A stretch of DNA of 64,000 nucleotides from Saccharopolyspora indica (GTDB lineage: Bacteria > Actinomycetota > Actinomycetes > Mycobacteriales > Pseudonocardiaceae): assembly GCF_027853965.1 (NCBI RefSeq), contig NZ_JAQGLB010000006.1:310001-374000 (forward strand), in the 5' to 3' direction. Shown here one piece after another: positions 43,750 through 53,244 of this stretch. A program made the position numbers and the translations under genes. The number at the start of each line of letters is the position of its first letter. Positions within the stretch are counted from its first letter, which is position 1. The notes beneath the pieces were generated by a model. That model did no database searches, had not been told where the DNA came from, and saw only the letters and a program-made list of their open reading frames with translations.

Positions 43750-44016
43750 TCAGGCCGCGCTGGACCTGAGCGCGCCGTTGACGACCGCCAGCAAGGCGGC
43801 CGGCGTCCTGGCTTCGGTGATCACCGAGTCCTCGAGCTCGACCCCGAACTCGCGCTCGATGCGGGTAGCGGTCTCGAGCAGCGCCAGCGACTCGTAGCCC
43901 AGCTCCTCGAACTCGAGGTCGTGGATGTCGCCGTTGATGTCGACGTTCTCGTCGACACCGGCTGCTTCGCGCAGAATCCGGCGCAGGTCGTCGATGGTGA
44001 AGAGCTTCTCTGCCAT
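43750..44016 (-). CDS. Type II PKS acyl carrier protein
   Basis: The 88-aa acidic protein has the phosphopantetheine Ser in ELGYESLALLET (S43) and the usual four-helix ACP pattern (FTIDDLRRILREAAG, DLEFEELGY). It carries the growing chain for KSalpha/CLF. ATG 44016 was chosen; the frame is open further upstream but without ACP similarity. It lies 59 bases after the CLF stop in the canonical KSalpha-CLF-ACP order. Confidence 0.95.
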   Translation of the reverse strand: MAEKLFTIDDLRRILREAAGVDENVDINGDIHDLEFEELGYESLALLETATRIEREFGVELEDSVITEARTPAALLAVVNGALRSSAA

Positions 44017-44075
44017 TTCGGTCAACTCCGTCGTTCTCCTGTCACTTCCACCGGGCGTTCTCGTGGTGGCCGGCC

Positions 44076-45287
44076 TCAGCCGGCCTTCCGCACGACCATC
44101 GCGGAATTGAAACCGCCGTATCCCCGCGCCACGACGACGGCGACGCGCACCGCGGCGCTGCGCGGCGACACGACCAGGTCGAGGTCGTAGGCGGCCGACG
44201 GGGTCACGTTGCTGGTCGGCGGGATGACTCCGTCCTGCATCGCCAGCAGCGCGGTGGCCACGTCCAGCGAGGCCGCACCCGCGCACAGCCGACCGGTCAT
44301 GGCCTTGGGCACCGTGACCGCGACACCGCCCGCACCGAACACGGCGGTGATCGCCGCCGCCTCGACCTCGTCGAGCTCGGGAATCGCCGCGCCGTCGGCG
44401 AAGACCACGTCGACATCGCGCGGACCGACTCCGGCGTCGGCCATGGCCAGTTCGACGGCCCGCCGCAGTCCCGGTTCCCGTCCGCTGCCCGGAGCCGGAT
44501 CGGTGGTGGCCGCGTAGCCGGCGATCTCGCCGTACACCCGGGCGCCGCGGCTGCGCGCCGCGTCCTCGTCCTCCACGACGAGCAGCGCCCCGCCTTCACC
44601 CGGCACGTGGCCGCACGCCGCCGGGTCGAACGGGAGGTACGCCCGGCCGGGATCCTCTCGCGTGCTCAGCCGGCCTGCCGACAGCTGAGCCACCCATCCC
44701 CACGGGCAGATGGCGCCGTCCACGCCTCCGGCCAGCATCACGCCGCAGCCCTTGCGGATCCGGCGGCGGGCCTGCGCGAGCGCGTCCAGGCCACCTGCCT
44801 GGTCCGAAACGACCACGCCGCTGGGGCCTTTCAAACCGTTGCGGATGGAGATCTGGCCGGTGTTCACCGCGTAGAACCACGCGAAGGACTGGTAGGCGCT
44901 GACGTGCTGGGCGCCCTTGCTCCACAGGTTCTGGAGCTCGACCTGGCCGAATTCGAAACCTCCCGCGGAACTCGCGGTGATCACGCCCATGCCGAACTCG
45001 TCCAGCTCGTCGGGCCGCACGCCGGAGTCGGCGATCGCCCAGTCCGCCGTGACCAGTGCCAGCCGGGTCATGTGGTCGGTCTGCGGCAGCAGCCGGTTCG
45101 GCAGGTGGGCCGCGGCGTCGAACCCGGGCACTTCGCCGGCCAGCGTCGCCGGGTACTGGCGGGCGTCGAACCGGGTGACCGGCCCGATGCCGCTGCGGCC
45201 GCGCCGCGTCGCCGCCCAGAAGTCCACTGCGCCCAACCCGTTGGGGGCCGTCACCCCGATGCCCGTGACCACCGCTCGTGGCGTCAT
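44076..45287 (-). CDS. Chain length factor (KSbeta)
   Basis: The 403-aa ketosynthase-like subunit lacks the nucleophilic Cys: the site reads [13 protein letters not shown], with Gln163, the hallmark of CLFs, which decarboxylates malonyl-ACP and fixes chain length. The gatekeeping region [14 protein letters not shown] then [16 protein letters not shown] resembles octa/decaketide CLFs of the act/angucycline class. ATG 45287 overlaps the KSalpha TGA by 4 bases, coupling the 1:1 subunits. It ends [12 protein letters not shown]. Confidence 0.95.
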   Translation of the reverse strand: MTPRAVVTGIGVTAPNGLGAVDFWAATRRGRSGIGPVTRFDARQYPATLAGEVPGFDAAAHLPNRLLPQTDHMTRLALVTADWAIADSGVRPDELDEFGMGVITASSAGGFEFGQVELQNLWSKGAQHVSAYQSFAWFYAVNTGQISIRNGLKGPSGVVVSDQAGGLDALAQARRRIRKGCGVMLAGGVDGAICPWGWVAQLSAGRLSTREDPGRAYLPFDPAACGHVPGEGGALLVVEDEDAARSRGARVYGEIAGYAATTDPAPGSGREPGLRRAVELAMADAGVGPRDVDVVFADGAAIPELDEVEAAAITAVFGAGGVAVTVPKAMTGRLCAGAASLDVATALLAMQDGVIPPTSNVTPSAAYDLDLVVSPRSAAVRVAVVVARGYGGFNSAMVVRKAG

Positions 45288-46552
45288 TTCCCACTCCGCT
45301 CGGCGCTGGCCAGCACCATGGCGCTCTGGAACCCGCCGAACCCGCTGCCCACGGTCAGCACGACGTCGGTCCGCCACTCGCGGGCGATCCGGGGCACGTA
45401 GTCGAGATCGCAATCCGGGTCCGGGTTGCGCAGGTTCGCCGTGGGCGGCACGACGTCGGATCCGATCGCCAGCACCGACGCGGCGATCTCGATCGAGCCG
45501 ATCGCGCCCAGCGAGTGCCCGACCATCGACTTGATGGAGCTCACCGGAACGCGGCGCGCGTGCGCACCGAGGCTCCGCTTGAACGCCGCCGTCTCGTGCC
45601 GGTCGTTCTGCTTGGTCCCCGAGCCGTGCGCGTTCACGTAGTCGATGTCGGCCGGGTCGAGCTCCGCCTCGTCGAGCGCCGCCCGGATCGCCGCCGCCAT
45701 CTCGGTGCCGTCCGCGCGCAGCCCGGTCATGTGGAAGGCGTTGGAGCGGGTGGCGAAACCCGCGATCTCGGCGTGGACGTGCGCGTTGCGCTTCCTCGCC
45801 CGCTCCAGGTCCTCCAGCACGAACACCGCGGATCCCTCGCCGAGCACGAACCCGTTGCGGGTCAGGTCGAAGGGCCGCGAGGCGTGCTCGGCGTCGTCGT
45901 TGCGCGGCGTGGTCGCCTTGATCGCGTCGAAGCAGGCGACCGTGATCGGCGAGATCGGCGCGTCGGTCGCTCCCGCGATCATCACGTCCGCGGAACCTTC
46001 CCGGATCAGCTCGCACGCGTAGCCGACGGAATCCAGCCCGGACGTGCAGCCCGTCGACACCACCGCGGCCGGCCCCTCGGCCCCGACCAGCCAGGCCACC
46101 TCGCTCGCGAACGAGCTCGGCACCATCTGCCGGTAGAGGTGCGGCACCGCGTACTCGTGATCGACGAGTTCCAGCCCGCCGTCGTCGCTGACCACCCGGT
46201 ACTCGTTCTCCAGGCTCGTCGTGGCACCGACAGCGCTGCCGATGGTCACGCCGGTGCGGTGCGGGTCCAGCTCGCCGAGCTCCAGGCCGCTGTCGTAGAG
46301 CGCCTCGTTCGTCGCCACCGCCGCGAACTGCACGGCGCGGTCCATCCGCCGCACCGCCTGCGGCCCCAGCCCGTGCTCCGCGGGGTCGAAGTCCACTTCC
46401 GCGGCGATCCGGGACCGGAACGGCGTGGGATCGAAGTGCGTGATCCCCCTGGTGGCCGTCCGTCCTTCGGTCAACATGTTCCAGAAGTTCTTGGTGCCGA
46501 TGCCGCCTGGCGCGACGACCCCGACTCCCGTTATCGCTACCCGATTCCCCAC
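45284..46552 (-). CDS. Beta-ketoacyl synthase alpha subunit (KSalpha)
   Basis: The 422-aa size is standard. The nucleophile is C169 in [12 protein letters not shown], with the His residues in [11 protein letters not shown] and [12 protein letters not shown]. It condenses malonyl-ACP units with CLF. GTG 46552 gives the usual N-terminus [17 protein letters not shown]; the in-frame ATG 60 bases earlier lacks similarity. The TcmI-type cyclase gene precedes it by 56 bases and CLF overlaps its end by 4. Confidence 0.96.
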   Translation of the reverse strand: MGNRVAITGVGVVAPGGIGTKNFWNMLTEGRTATRGITHFDPTPFRSRIAAEVDFDPAEHGLGPQAVRRMDRAVQFAAVATNEALYDSGLELGELDPHRTGVTIGSAVGATTSLENEYRVVSDDGGLELVDHEYAVPHLYRQMVPSSFASEVAWLVGAEGPAAVVSTGCTSGLDSVGYACELIREGSADVMIAGATDAPISPITVACFDAIKATTPRNDDAEHASRPFDLTRNGFVLGEGSAVFVLEDLERARKRNAHVHAEIAGFATRSNAFHMTGLRADGTEMAAAIRAALDEAELDPADIDYVNAHGSGTKQNDRHETAAFKRSLGAHARRVPVSSIKSMVGHSLGAIGSIEIAASVLAIGSDVVPPTANLRNPDPDCDLDYVPRIAREWRTDVVLTVGSGFGGFQSAMVLASAERSGK

Positions 46553-46608
46553 TGTCCTGTCTCCGTTCCAACCGAGGCCCGAGACTTCGTGATCCGGCCG
46601 GCTGCGCA

Positions 46609-46941
46609 TCACCCGGACGGTGATGCCCAGCGGTAGAAGCGGGTCGCCATCGCGTCCGACGGCGTCCGCCAGGTCTCCGGGTCGTAGGCGGTGATGAAGG
46701 GCCGCAGGTCGGAGCTGATGTTCTTGAACAGCGGGTGGGTCTTGGCCCGCTCGATGTTCGCCCCGCCGTCGTCGGAGTCGAAGTCCTGCAGGTGGAAGTA
46801 CAGACCGCGGTAGTGGAACAGCTGCCGCCGCCGCGTTCCCATCATCCCGGGCAGTTCCGTCCGGTCGAACTCCGCGAAGAGCCCCGCCACCTCATCGGCG
46901 GACGCCGGGTCCATCCGCGCCACGATCAGCGTGCTGTGCAT
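46609..46941 (-). CDS. TcmI-family polyketide cyclase (UrdF/JadI type)
   Basis: The 110-aa ferredoxin-like alpha/beta protein, PF04673 family, has [20 protein letters not shown], the substrate pocket [12 protein letters not shown] and the C-terminal RFYRWASP. In angucycline pathways this family (UrdF, LanF, PgaF, JadI) guides folding of the angular fourth ring; TcmI closes other rings. It lies directly upstream of KSalpha and 34 bases after the E-type oxygenase stop, exactly as in the urd/pga order. It is the best single hint at an angular skeleton, though the family also occurs elsewhere. Confidence 0.9.
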   Translation of the reverse strand: MHSTLIVARMDPASADEVAGLFAEFDRTELPGMMGTRRRQLFHYRGLYFHLQDFDSDDGGANIERAKTHPLFKNISSDLRPFITAYDPETWRTPSDAMATRFYRWASPSG

Positions 46942-46975
46942 GTCCTTCTCCTCTTCCAAGAGCCCGCTCCCGGCC

Positions 46976-48451
46976 TCACACCGGGACGGGCGTTCCGAAC
47001 CACCGGCCGAGCGCGGCGGTGACGTCCTCCCCCGCGTGCGAAACCCATGCGACGTACCCGTCCGGGCGCACGAGCACGGCGTCCACGGCGTTGAGCGGAT
47101 CGCCCGGCTCGTTGCCGAACGGGGCTCCGGTGAACACCTCGACGCGATCGCTCCACCCGGTGGCCGCCCGCCGCAGCCCGGCGTCGTCGGCCAGGTCCAG
47201 CAGGACCCCTCTCGCGCCGCGGAGCAGTTCCGTCGTGCTGGTCTTGGTGCCCTCGCCGAGGAGCTCCCGCGGCGGCAGGCGCCGGCCCGCCAGATCGTGG
47301 TCGGGCAGACCGACGTCGTAGCGGATGTCCAAACCGCTGACCATGCCGACGAGGTGGCGGTTGACGACGTCGAACTCCATGAGCTCCGCCATGACGTTGC
47401 GCAGCGGCACCACCTCCTCACCGCTGAGGAACAGGAAGCCCTGCGCCTGGGTGTTCATCAGCAGCCGGGCGCCGACCGGGTGGCGCTCGTGGTGGTAGGT
47501 GTCCAACAGGGACGGATCGGCCGATCCGCGCAGCACGGCACCGAGCTTCCACCCGAGGTTCACCGAGTCCTGCACGCCGACGTTGAGGCCCTGCCCGCCC
47601 GCCGGGAGGTGGATGTGCGCGGCGTCGCCCGCCAGGAACACGTTGCCCCGCCGGTACTGCGTGACCAGCCGGGCCGAGTCGGTGAACGAGCTGGTCCACA
47701 GCGCCTCCGCGCCGCGGATGTCCTCCCCGGTCAGCCGCAGCCACGCCTCGGCCACCTCGGAGAACTCCGGTGGGCCGCTGCGCTGCACCGGTTCGTTGTT
47801 CCGCTCGCACACGATGACGCGGTCCACGCCGTCACCGATCGGCGCGCTCATCGCCATCCCGCCGGGCACCCGCTCCCCGATCGGACGCGGGCGGAGTTCG
47901 CAGCCGCGCACATCGGCCAGGAACATCTCCATGGTCGTCGGCGTACCGGGGAACTCGAAGCCGGCGAGCTTGCGGACGGTGCTCCGCCCGCCGTCGCAGC
48001 CGATCAGGTACCGGGCGCGCAGGTGCCGGGGACCGGCCGGGGTGCGCGCGACGACGTCGACGCCGTCCTCGTCGTCGGTCAGCCCGATCAGCTCCCAGCC
48101 CCGCCGGACATCGGCGCCCAGCTCGGTGACCCAGTCCCCGAGGATCTGCTCGGTGCGGGCCTGGGAAACCCCGTTGGCGCTGAAGTGGATCCCGTCCAGC
48201 ACGCTGAAGTCCACGCCCAGCCCGCCGAAGTGCCCGGCCGAGCTCGTGGCGATCTCGCCGTAGCGGGACAGCAGGTCGCGCTGGTCCAGCAACTCCATGG
48301 TTCGCGCGGTAAATCCCAGTCCCCGGGACTCGCCGGTCGGTTCGGCGAGGCGTTCGAGGACCACCACCTCGACTCCGGCCAGCCGGAGTTCGCCTGCGAG
48401 CATGAGGCCCGCCGGGCCCGCTCCGACGACGACCACCTCAGCAACGTCCAT
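46976..48451 (-). CDS. FAD-dependent aromatic polyketide hydroxylase (UrdE/PgaE/JadH-like)
   Basis: The 491-aa PHBH-fold enzyme has VVVVGAGPAGLMLAGELRL, YLIGCDGGRSTVRKLAG and GNVFLAGDAAHIHLPAGGQG. In angucycline clusters the enzyme in this place (UrdE, PgaE, JadH) hydroxylates C-12 of the benz[a]anthracene intermediate and starts later oxidation. It resembles the second monooxygenase (40271-41779) through its whole length, so the pair is paralogous. ATG 48451 has the site GAGGAGAAGGA. Confidence 0.9.
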   Translation of the reverse strand: MDVAEVVVVGAGPAGLMLAGELRLAGVEVVVLERLAEPTGESRGLGFTARTMELLDQRDLLSRYGEIATSSAGHFGGLGVDFSVLDGIHFSANGVSQARTEQILGDWVTELGADVRRGWELIGLTDDEDGVDVVARTPAGPRHLRARYLIGCDGGRSTVRKLAGFEFPGTPTTMEMFLADVRGCELRPRPIGERVPGGMAMSAPIGDGVDRVIVCERNNEPVQRSGPPEFSEVAEAWLRLTGEDIRGAEALWTSSFTDSARLVTQYRRGNVFLAGDAAHIHLPAGGQGLNVGVQDSVNLGWKLGAVLRGSADPSLLDTYHHERHPVGARLLMNTQAQGFLFLSGEEVVPLRNVMAELMEFDVVNRHLVGMVSGLDIRYDVGLPDHDLAGRRLPPRELLGEGTKTSTTELLRGARGVLLDLADDAGLRRAATGWSDRVEVFTGAPFGNEPGDPLNAVDAVLVRPDGYVAWVSHAGEDVTAALGRWFGTPVPV

Positions 48452-48528
48452 TTCCTTCTCCTCATCGGGGATGTTCGCGGTACCGGTCCGGCCGCCGCCA
48501 GGCTCAGCGCGGCAGGCCGTCGGCGGGT

Positions 48529-49638
48529 TCACAGCCGGGCGAGCACCTCGCGGAGCGCGCTGATGACCTCGTCCTGGACCTCCTCGGACAGCGAGGGGTA
48601 CATGGGCAGCGAGAAGATCTCGCCGGCCAGCGACTCCGTCACCGGGAGATCACCCGCCGAGCAGCCGAGGTGGCGGAATCCGCTCATCGTGTGCACCGGC
48701 CACGGATAGCTGATGTTCAGCTCGATCCCGTAGGCCTTGAGCTGCTCGATGATCCGGTCCCGCTCGGGGTGGCGCACCACGTACACGTAGTAGACGTGCT
48801 CGTTGCCGGGGACGGTCTTCGGCAGCACCAGGTCGGTGTCGCCGAGCGCGGCCTCGTACCGGCGAGCCACCGCGCGCCGCCCCTCGGTGTAGGCGTCGAG
48901 CCGCCGGAGCTTGCGCCGGAGGATCTCCGCCTGCACCTCGTCGAGCCGGCTGTTGTGACCCGGTGTCTCGACGACGTAGTAGACCTTCTCCATGCCGTAG
49001 TAGCGGAGCCTGCGCAGGTTGCCCGCGACCGCCTCGTCCGAGGTGATGGTGGCGCCGCCGTCGCCGTAGGCGCCGAGGACCTTGGTCGGGTAGAAGGAGA
49101 ACGCCGCCGCGGCCCCGGTGGTCCCGGCCAGCTTCCCGTTCTGCCGCGCCCCGTGCGCCTGCGCGCAGTCCTCCAGGATCGCCAGCCCGTGCTCGGCGGC
49201 GACGGCTTCGAGCGCGGGCAGGTCGACGCACTGCCCGTACAGGTGCACCGGCAGCAGGCACCGGGTTCGTTCGGTGACCGCGGCGGCGACCTGCGAGGTG
49301 TCCATCAGGAAGTCCTCTTCGCGGACGTCCACGAAGACCGGGGTGGCGCCGACCGAGTCGATCGCCAGCACCGTGGGGGCCGCGGTGTTCGACACCGTGA
49401 TGACCTCGTCGCCGGGACCGATGCCGAGCGCCTGCAGGCCGAGCTTGATCGCGTTGGTCCCGTTGTCGACCCCGACGCAGTGGTCCACCCCGTGGTAGTC
49501 GGCGAATTCCTGCTCGAAACCGCGGACGCTGGCGCCGAGGACCAGCTGTCCCGAGCCGAACACCGATTCCACCGCATCGTGGATGTCATCCCGCTCTTCG
49601 GCGTACTCCGGCAGGTAGTCCCAGACCCGAGTCGTCAC
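48529..49638 (-). CDS. NDP-hexose 3-aminotransferase (DegT/DnrJ/EryC1 family)
   Basis: The 369-aa PLP enzyme has [41 protein letters not shown] and the PLP-Lys motif [15 protein letters not shown] near residue 185. It belongs with C-3 aminotransferases such as DesV, TylB and EryCI, which install the amine later methylated. It is the only aminotransferase in the window, so one C-3 amination step serves all aminosugars. GTG 49638 overlaps the preceding N-methyltransferase stop by 4 bases. Confidence 0.92.
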   Translation of the reverse strand: MTTRVWDYLPEYAEERDDIHDAVESVFGSGQLVLGASVRGFEQEFADYHGVDHCVGVDNGTNAIKLGLQALGIGPGDEVITVSNTAAPTVLAIDSVGATPVFVDVREEDFLMDTSQVAAAVTERTRCLLPVHLYGQCVDLPALEAVAAEHGLAILEDCAQAHGARQNGKLAGTTGAAAAFSFYPTKVLGAYGDGGATITSDEAVAGNLRRLRYYGMEKVYYVVETPGHNSRLDEVQAEILRRKLRRLDAYTEGRRAVARRYEAALGDTDLVLPKTVPGNEHVYYVYVVRHPERDRIIEQLKAYGIELNISYPWPVHTMSGFRHLGCSAGDLPVTESLAGEIFSLPMYPSLSEEVQDEVISALREVLARL

Positions 49639-50360
49639 GAAACGCTCCCTTCTAGAACGCCGAGGAACAGACCCCGGCCGTACTGGACGCCCTCGACGTA
49701 TTCGACGGTGAACCCCGCGTCGCGCATCGCCTTCTCGTAGCGGGCGCGCGGGAAGAGCTGGTACCGGTAGGTCTCGCTGAAGTGCCTCGTCCCCGTTTCG
49801 CCGTCGGCGACGAGGTAGTGCACGTCCATCCGCGACTCCTCGCCCTCCCGCCAGGCGTGCGAAACCCGGGCGATCGTGCGGTGGTCCGGGGTCAGGACGT
49901 CCCCACCGATGTAGCCGTCGATGAACTTCTCCGGGAACCACCACGGATCGATCGCCACCACCCCGCCCGGGTTGAGGTGCCGGGCGAAGCACCGCAGCGC
50001 CGCGTCCAGCTCGTCGGCGGATTCCACGTGGCTGATCGAGGCGAACATGCACACGACCGCGTCGAACCTCCGCCCCAGGTCGAACGAGCGCATGTCGCCC
50101 TGGTGCAGCGGGACGTCCCGCAACCGAGTTCGCGCCACCGACAGCATGTCCTCGGAGAGCTCCACGCCGGCGACGTCGTCGAAGAGCTCGGCGAGGTGGG
50201 CGAGGTGGCCACCGGTGCCGCACGCGATGTCCAGCAGCGAGGACGCCGCCGGGAACTTCGTGCGGATCCGATCCGCCAGGTACGCGCTCTCGCCCGGGTA
50301 GTCCTTGCCGCGCAACGTGTACACCACGTCGTAGATCTCGGAAGAGGCCGCTCCGTACAT
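49635..50360 (-). CDS. Amino-sugar N-methyltransferase (DesVI/TylM1 type), copy 2
   Basis: The 241-aa enzyme begins [20 protein letters not shown] and shares [27 protein letters not shown] and [12 protein letters not shown] with copy 1 at 38354. It is coupled to the aminotransferase by a 4-base overlap, so it probably methylates that product. It is nearer to the TylM1/DesVI consensus ([15 protein letters not shown]) than copy 1. Roles of the two copies, such as mono- versus dimethylation or different sugars, cannot be told. Confidence 0.9.
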   Translation of the reverse strand: MYGAASSEIYDVVYTLRGKDYPGESAYLADRIRTKFPAASSLLDIACGTGGHLAHLAELFDDVAGVELSEDMLSVARTRLRDVPLHQGDMRSFDLGRRFDAVVCMFASISHVESADELDAALRCFARHLNPGGVVAIDPWWFPEKFIDGYIGGDVLTPDHRTIARVSHAWREGEESRMDVHYLVADGETGTRHFSETYRYQLFPRARYEKAMRDAGFTVEYVEGVQYGRGLFLGVLEGSVS

Positions 50361-50394
50361 CTGCTTCCTTTCGGTCGTTCGGGGCCCGGTGCTG

Positions 50395-51438
50395 CTAGGA
50401 CGCCACGGGTTCGGACGAACTCCGGCCGCTGCCGCCACCCGCGAAACCGGTCTCCCGCAGCGCGTCGGTCGTGCGCTCGATCGCTTCGCGCAGGGAGAAC
50501 CGCGGCGCCCAGCCGGTGTTCGCGCGGAACGACGACGAATCGACCGTGAGACTCCGGAAGTCGGTCACCGGCGCGTCTCGCGGCGGGGGGACGCTGACCA
50601 CCGGAACCGGTGGTGAGCCGGTTCGTTCCGCCACCACTTCCGCGATCGTCCGGAACGCCGTGCCGAGGTCCGCACCGCGATCGGAGCCGATCGGCCAGTG
50701 GCCCCCGATCAACATCTCGGCGTGATCGCACGCGGCCAGCACCGCGGAGGCGATGTCGTCGACGTAGAGCAGATCTCGCTCGACCGAACCGTCGTGCCAC
50801 AGCGGAAGGGCTTCGCCGGCCAGCGCGCGCCGCACCATCGTCGTGATGACGCCCGAGTCGGCGCATCCCGGTGTCCGGACCGGCCCGAACACCGTCGGCA
50901 GCCGGACGCTCAGGCAGCGCACGACGCCGTCCGCCGTCGCGGCTTTGAGCACGCGTTCCCCGGCCAGCTTCTGCTTGTCGTAAGCGGCCTCCGGCAGATC
51001 CGGCTCGCTGCCGTCCACCGGCGCGCCGGGCGCGACGCCGACCTGGGAGACCGCCCCGCTGTAGATCACCAGCGGCGGCCTGCGGCCGGTTCCGCTCGTG
51101 CGCAGCACCTCGACGAGATCGCGCGACACCCCGACGTTGGCCCGCTCGCTGTCCGGTGTCAGCTCCGCGGTGCGCCAACCAGCGGTGTGCTTGACCAGGT
51201 GGACGATCACGTCGGCGTCCTCGACCGCCGCCGCGAGCTCGCCGCGGTCGGTGAGGTCCGCCTTCCGGACCTGCACCTCGGCCGGGCCGGTTCCGGCGAC
51301 GACGCTCCGCCGCCGCGCGACCGCGCGCAGGCGAACCCGTCGGGCGGCGAAGGCCGCGGTCACCGCGGAACCGACGAGCCCCGAAGCGCCGAGAACCGTG
51401 ACCAGCGGCCTGCGCGGCGGCGTTGCGGTGCTTGCCAT
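50395..51438 (-). CDS. NDP-hexose 4-ketoreductase-like extended SDR, copy 2
   Basis: The 347-aa protein has VTVLGASGLVGSAVTAAF, a VIYSGAVSQVG strand and AAYDKQKLAGERV (Tyr-x3-Lys) near residue 170, plus DLLYVDDIASAVLA. It belongs to the deoxysugar 4-ketoreductase group but differs much from copy 1 at 37316. Of two nearby ATGs, 51438 is preferred because its GAGGAG site is 9 bases upstream, while the ATG at 51447 abuts it. A SARP-type operator and -10 lie 63-116 bases upstream, so it heads a sugar operon with copy 2 of the N-methyltransferase and the aminotransferase. Confidence 0.78.
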   Translation of the reverse strand: MASTATPPRRPLVTVLGASGLVGSAVTAAFAARRVRLRAVARRRSVVAGTGPAEVQVRKADLTDRGELAAAVEDADVIVHLVKHTAGWRTAELTPDSERANVGVSRDLVEVLRTSGTGRRPPLVIYSGAVSQVGVAPGAPVDGSEPDLPEAAYDKQKLAGERVLKAATADGVVRCLSVRLPTVFGPVRTPGCADSGVITTMVRRALAGEALPLWHDGSVERDLLYVDDIASAVLAACDHAEMLIGGHWPIGSDRGADLGTAFRTIAEVVAERTGSPPVPVVSVPPPRDAPVTDFRSLTVDSSSFRANTGWAPRFSLREAIERTTDALRETGFAGGGSGRSSSEPVAS

Positions 51439-51500
51439 GACGTGCATCTCCTCGTGTCGGCGTGGTACCCCGCGCGCGGGTGCTGCCACCGCGCACCGGC

Positions 51501-51554
51501 AGTCTTTCCCGGTCCGTTCTCCCCTCGATCCAGCCGCGACGAATGCGAGCCGAA
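51501..51554 (-). promoter_or_regulatory. SARP-type promoter A (upstream of 4-ketoreductase copy 2)
   Basis: On the minus strand heptamers TTCGGCT, TTCGTCG, TGGATCG and GAGAACG start every 11 bases, and the last ends exactly 8 bases before AAGACT (51506-51501), a -10-like hexamer. This is the geometry known for SARP operators (11-bp repeats overlapping the -35, 8 bp to the -10). The same layout occurs at 53116-53158. Confidence 0.6.
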
Positions 51555-51599
51555 CGAGCTGCCGCGGTGCGGGCCGGCCGGGGAGCACCGGAAGCCGCA

Positions 51600-52946
51600 T
51601 CAACGTCGGGCGCCTGCGACGAGCCGGGTGGATTCGCCCAGCAGGCAGGTCAGCAGGCAGCGGGCCGCGACGTTGACGTAGTTGCCGTACCGCACGAACC
51701 CGGTCAGCTGCTCCGGGGTCATCCAGCAGTAGTCGGCCGGGACGTCGAGGTCGAAGTCCTCCCCCACGTCCACCACCAGGTAGCGGTTCTCGGCGTGGAA
51801 GAACCGTCCGCCTTCCTCGGAGTGGACCACGTCGACGATGGTGTTCGGTTCGCCCACGAGCTCGTCCAGGAAGCGCGGCCGGAACTGCGGCGGCATTCCG
51901 TCGGAGTTCGCCGGGATGCAGCTGACCGTGGGCGCCATCTCGACCACGTCGTGGGTGCCCGCTTCCGTCCTGGCCTGCACGAGCACGTGGAAGGCGCCGT
52001 TGATGCGCCGGCCGAGGAACCCGATGACGCCCCGGTCGACCGGCTTGAGCATCGGCTGCGACCACGAGGCGACCTCGCGGTTGGTCGCCCGCACGTCCAC
52101 TCCCACCACGGAGAAGTGCCGCTGCTCGTCGTGCCGGATCTCCCCACCGGTCAGGCTCCACCTCGGCAGCTCGGCCAGCGGGACCGTCCGCCTCGACAAC
52201 TGGTAGCGGGCCTTGCACTCGGTGAACCAGCTGAGCAGCCCGGCCACCGGGTGCAGCGCCTGCTCGTCCCGGCCGGGTTCGGGTCCGCCCAGGCCGACCC
52301 CGCCGCCGGCGGAGAAGAACGGCATTCCGGACAGCACGGTGCGCGCGTCCATGTTCACGAGGTTGTCCTCGCGCAGCAGTTCCGCGACCTGGCCCAGGCT
52401 GAGCCAGCAGAAGTCCTCTCCGACCGGCAGATCCCCGGTGACCTCGACGATCATGTTCCGGTTTCGCTTGTTCAGGAACCACGATCCCTGCTCGGACTGC
52501 AGGACGTCCACCACCGCCCGCCCGTCGCGCGGTTCCGTGAAGTGCTCCAGGTAGGGGACCGCGCTCCCGCGGTGCACCCTCGTGTAGTTGCTCCGGGTCG
52601 CCTGCACCGTCGGCGACAGCTGCAGGAGGTTGACGTTCCCCGGCTCCATCTTCGCCTGCAGCAGGCAGTGGACCTCACCGTCGACGACCTTGACGACGAT
52701 GCCGAGGATCCCGATCTCGGGCTGCACGATGATCGGCTGGGACCACGCCGCGGTCTCCCGGTGGTCGGTGCGGATGTCCAGTCCCTGGACCGAGAAGAAC
52801 TTCCCGCTCCGGTGCCCGATGTTGCCGGTGCCGGGGTCGACCTGCCACCCGTCCATCGCCTCCAGCGGGGTTCTCGAGACCTCGTAGGCGTTGTTCAGCC
52901 TCCGCCTGTGGAACCACTCGTAGAACTCGTCGAGAACGCGGAACAA
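51600..52946 (-). CDS. NDP-hexose 2,3-dehydratase
   Basis: The 448-aa protein is an internal duplication, typical of TylX3/EryBVI/Gra-Orf27-type 2,3-dehydratases: FSVQGLDIRTDHRE with AAWSQPII in the first half and FSVVGVDVRATNRE with ASWSQPML in the second, and paired VVDVLQSEQGSWF and VVDVVHSEEGGRF. It removes the C-2 hydroxyl, committing the pathway to 2-deoxysugars. TTG 52946, 7 bases after GGAGG, is the best start; no ATG/GTG lies at the conserved N-terminus. It has its own SARP-type promoter upstream. Confidence 0.92.
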   Translation of the reverse strand: MFRVLDEFYEWFHRRRLNNAYEVSRTPLEAMDGWQVDPGTGNIGHRSGKFFSVQGLDIRTDHRETAAWSQPIIVQPEIGILGIVVKVVDGEVHCLLQAKMEPGNVNLLQLSPTVQATRSNYTRVHRGSAVPYLEHFTEPRDGRAVVDVLQSEQGSWFLNKRNRNMIVEVTGDLPVGEDFCWLSLGQVAELLREDNLVNMDARTVLSGMPFFSAGGGVGLGGPEPGRDEQALHPVAGLLSWFTECKARYQLSRRTVPLAELPRWSLTGGEIRHDEQRHFSVVGVDVRATNREVASWSQPMLKPVDRGVIGFLGRRINGAFHVLVQARTEAGTHDVVEMAPTVSCIPANSDGMPPQFRPRFLDELVGEPNTIVDVVHSEEGGRFFHAENRYLVVDVGEDFDLDVPADYCWMTPEQLTGFVRYGNYVNVAARCLLTCLLGESTRLVAGARR

Positions 52947-53115
52947 AGCGACACCTCCATGGCCAGCTTCGATTCGGCGGCAACGGCTTCCGGCGACTGC
53001 CACTGCGACCGGCCCGATCCGGAAAGCCGGTCCAGGGCCGAGATCGCGGGCGCGGATCCCGCCCGCCGCGGGGCGTCGCCGACGCGGGCGCGCACCCGGT
53101 TCCTACTCCGGTTCA

Positions 53116-53158
53116 AACCTAGGGAAGCCCGTTCTCCCCGCGATCAAGCCGTGCTCGA
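53116..53158 (-). promoter_or_regulatory. SARP-type promoter B (upstream of 2,3-dehydratase)
   Basis: On the minus strand heptamers TCGAGCA, TTGATCG and GAGAACG start every 11 bases and the last ends 8 bases before TAGGTT (53121-53116), a good -10. The central part is nearly identical to promoter A (CGGCTNGATCGNGGGGAGAACGG pattern). The start TTG is about 165 bases downstream. The cluster SARP at 54200 is the natural activator. Confidence 0.62.
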
Positions 53159-53244
53159 TTCCGCTTCCCCGCTCGTGCTTCCACGTGCTGCCGGAAGCCG
53201 CGCTGCACGCCTTCGTCGCTCGCGGCGGTTCTCGGGCCGGGCGG

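Noticed and set aside
53108-53125. GGTTCAAACC resembling a tRNA T-arm.
   Set aside because: No acceptor, D or anticodon stems can be formed on either strand, and the bases are part of a -10 region of a SARP-type promoter.
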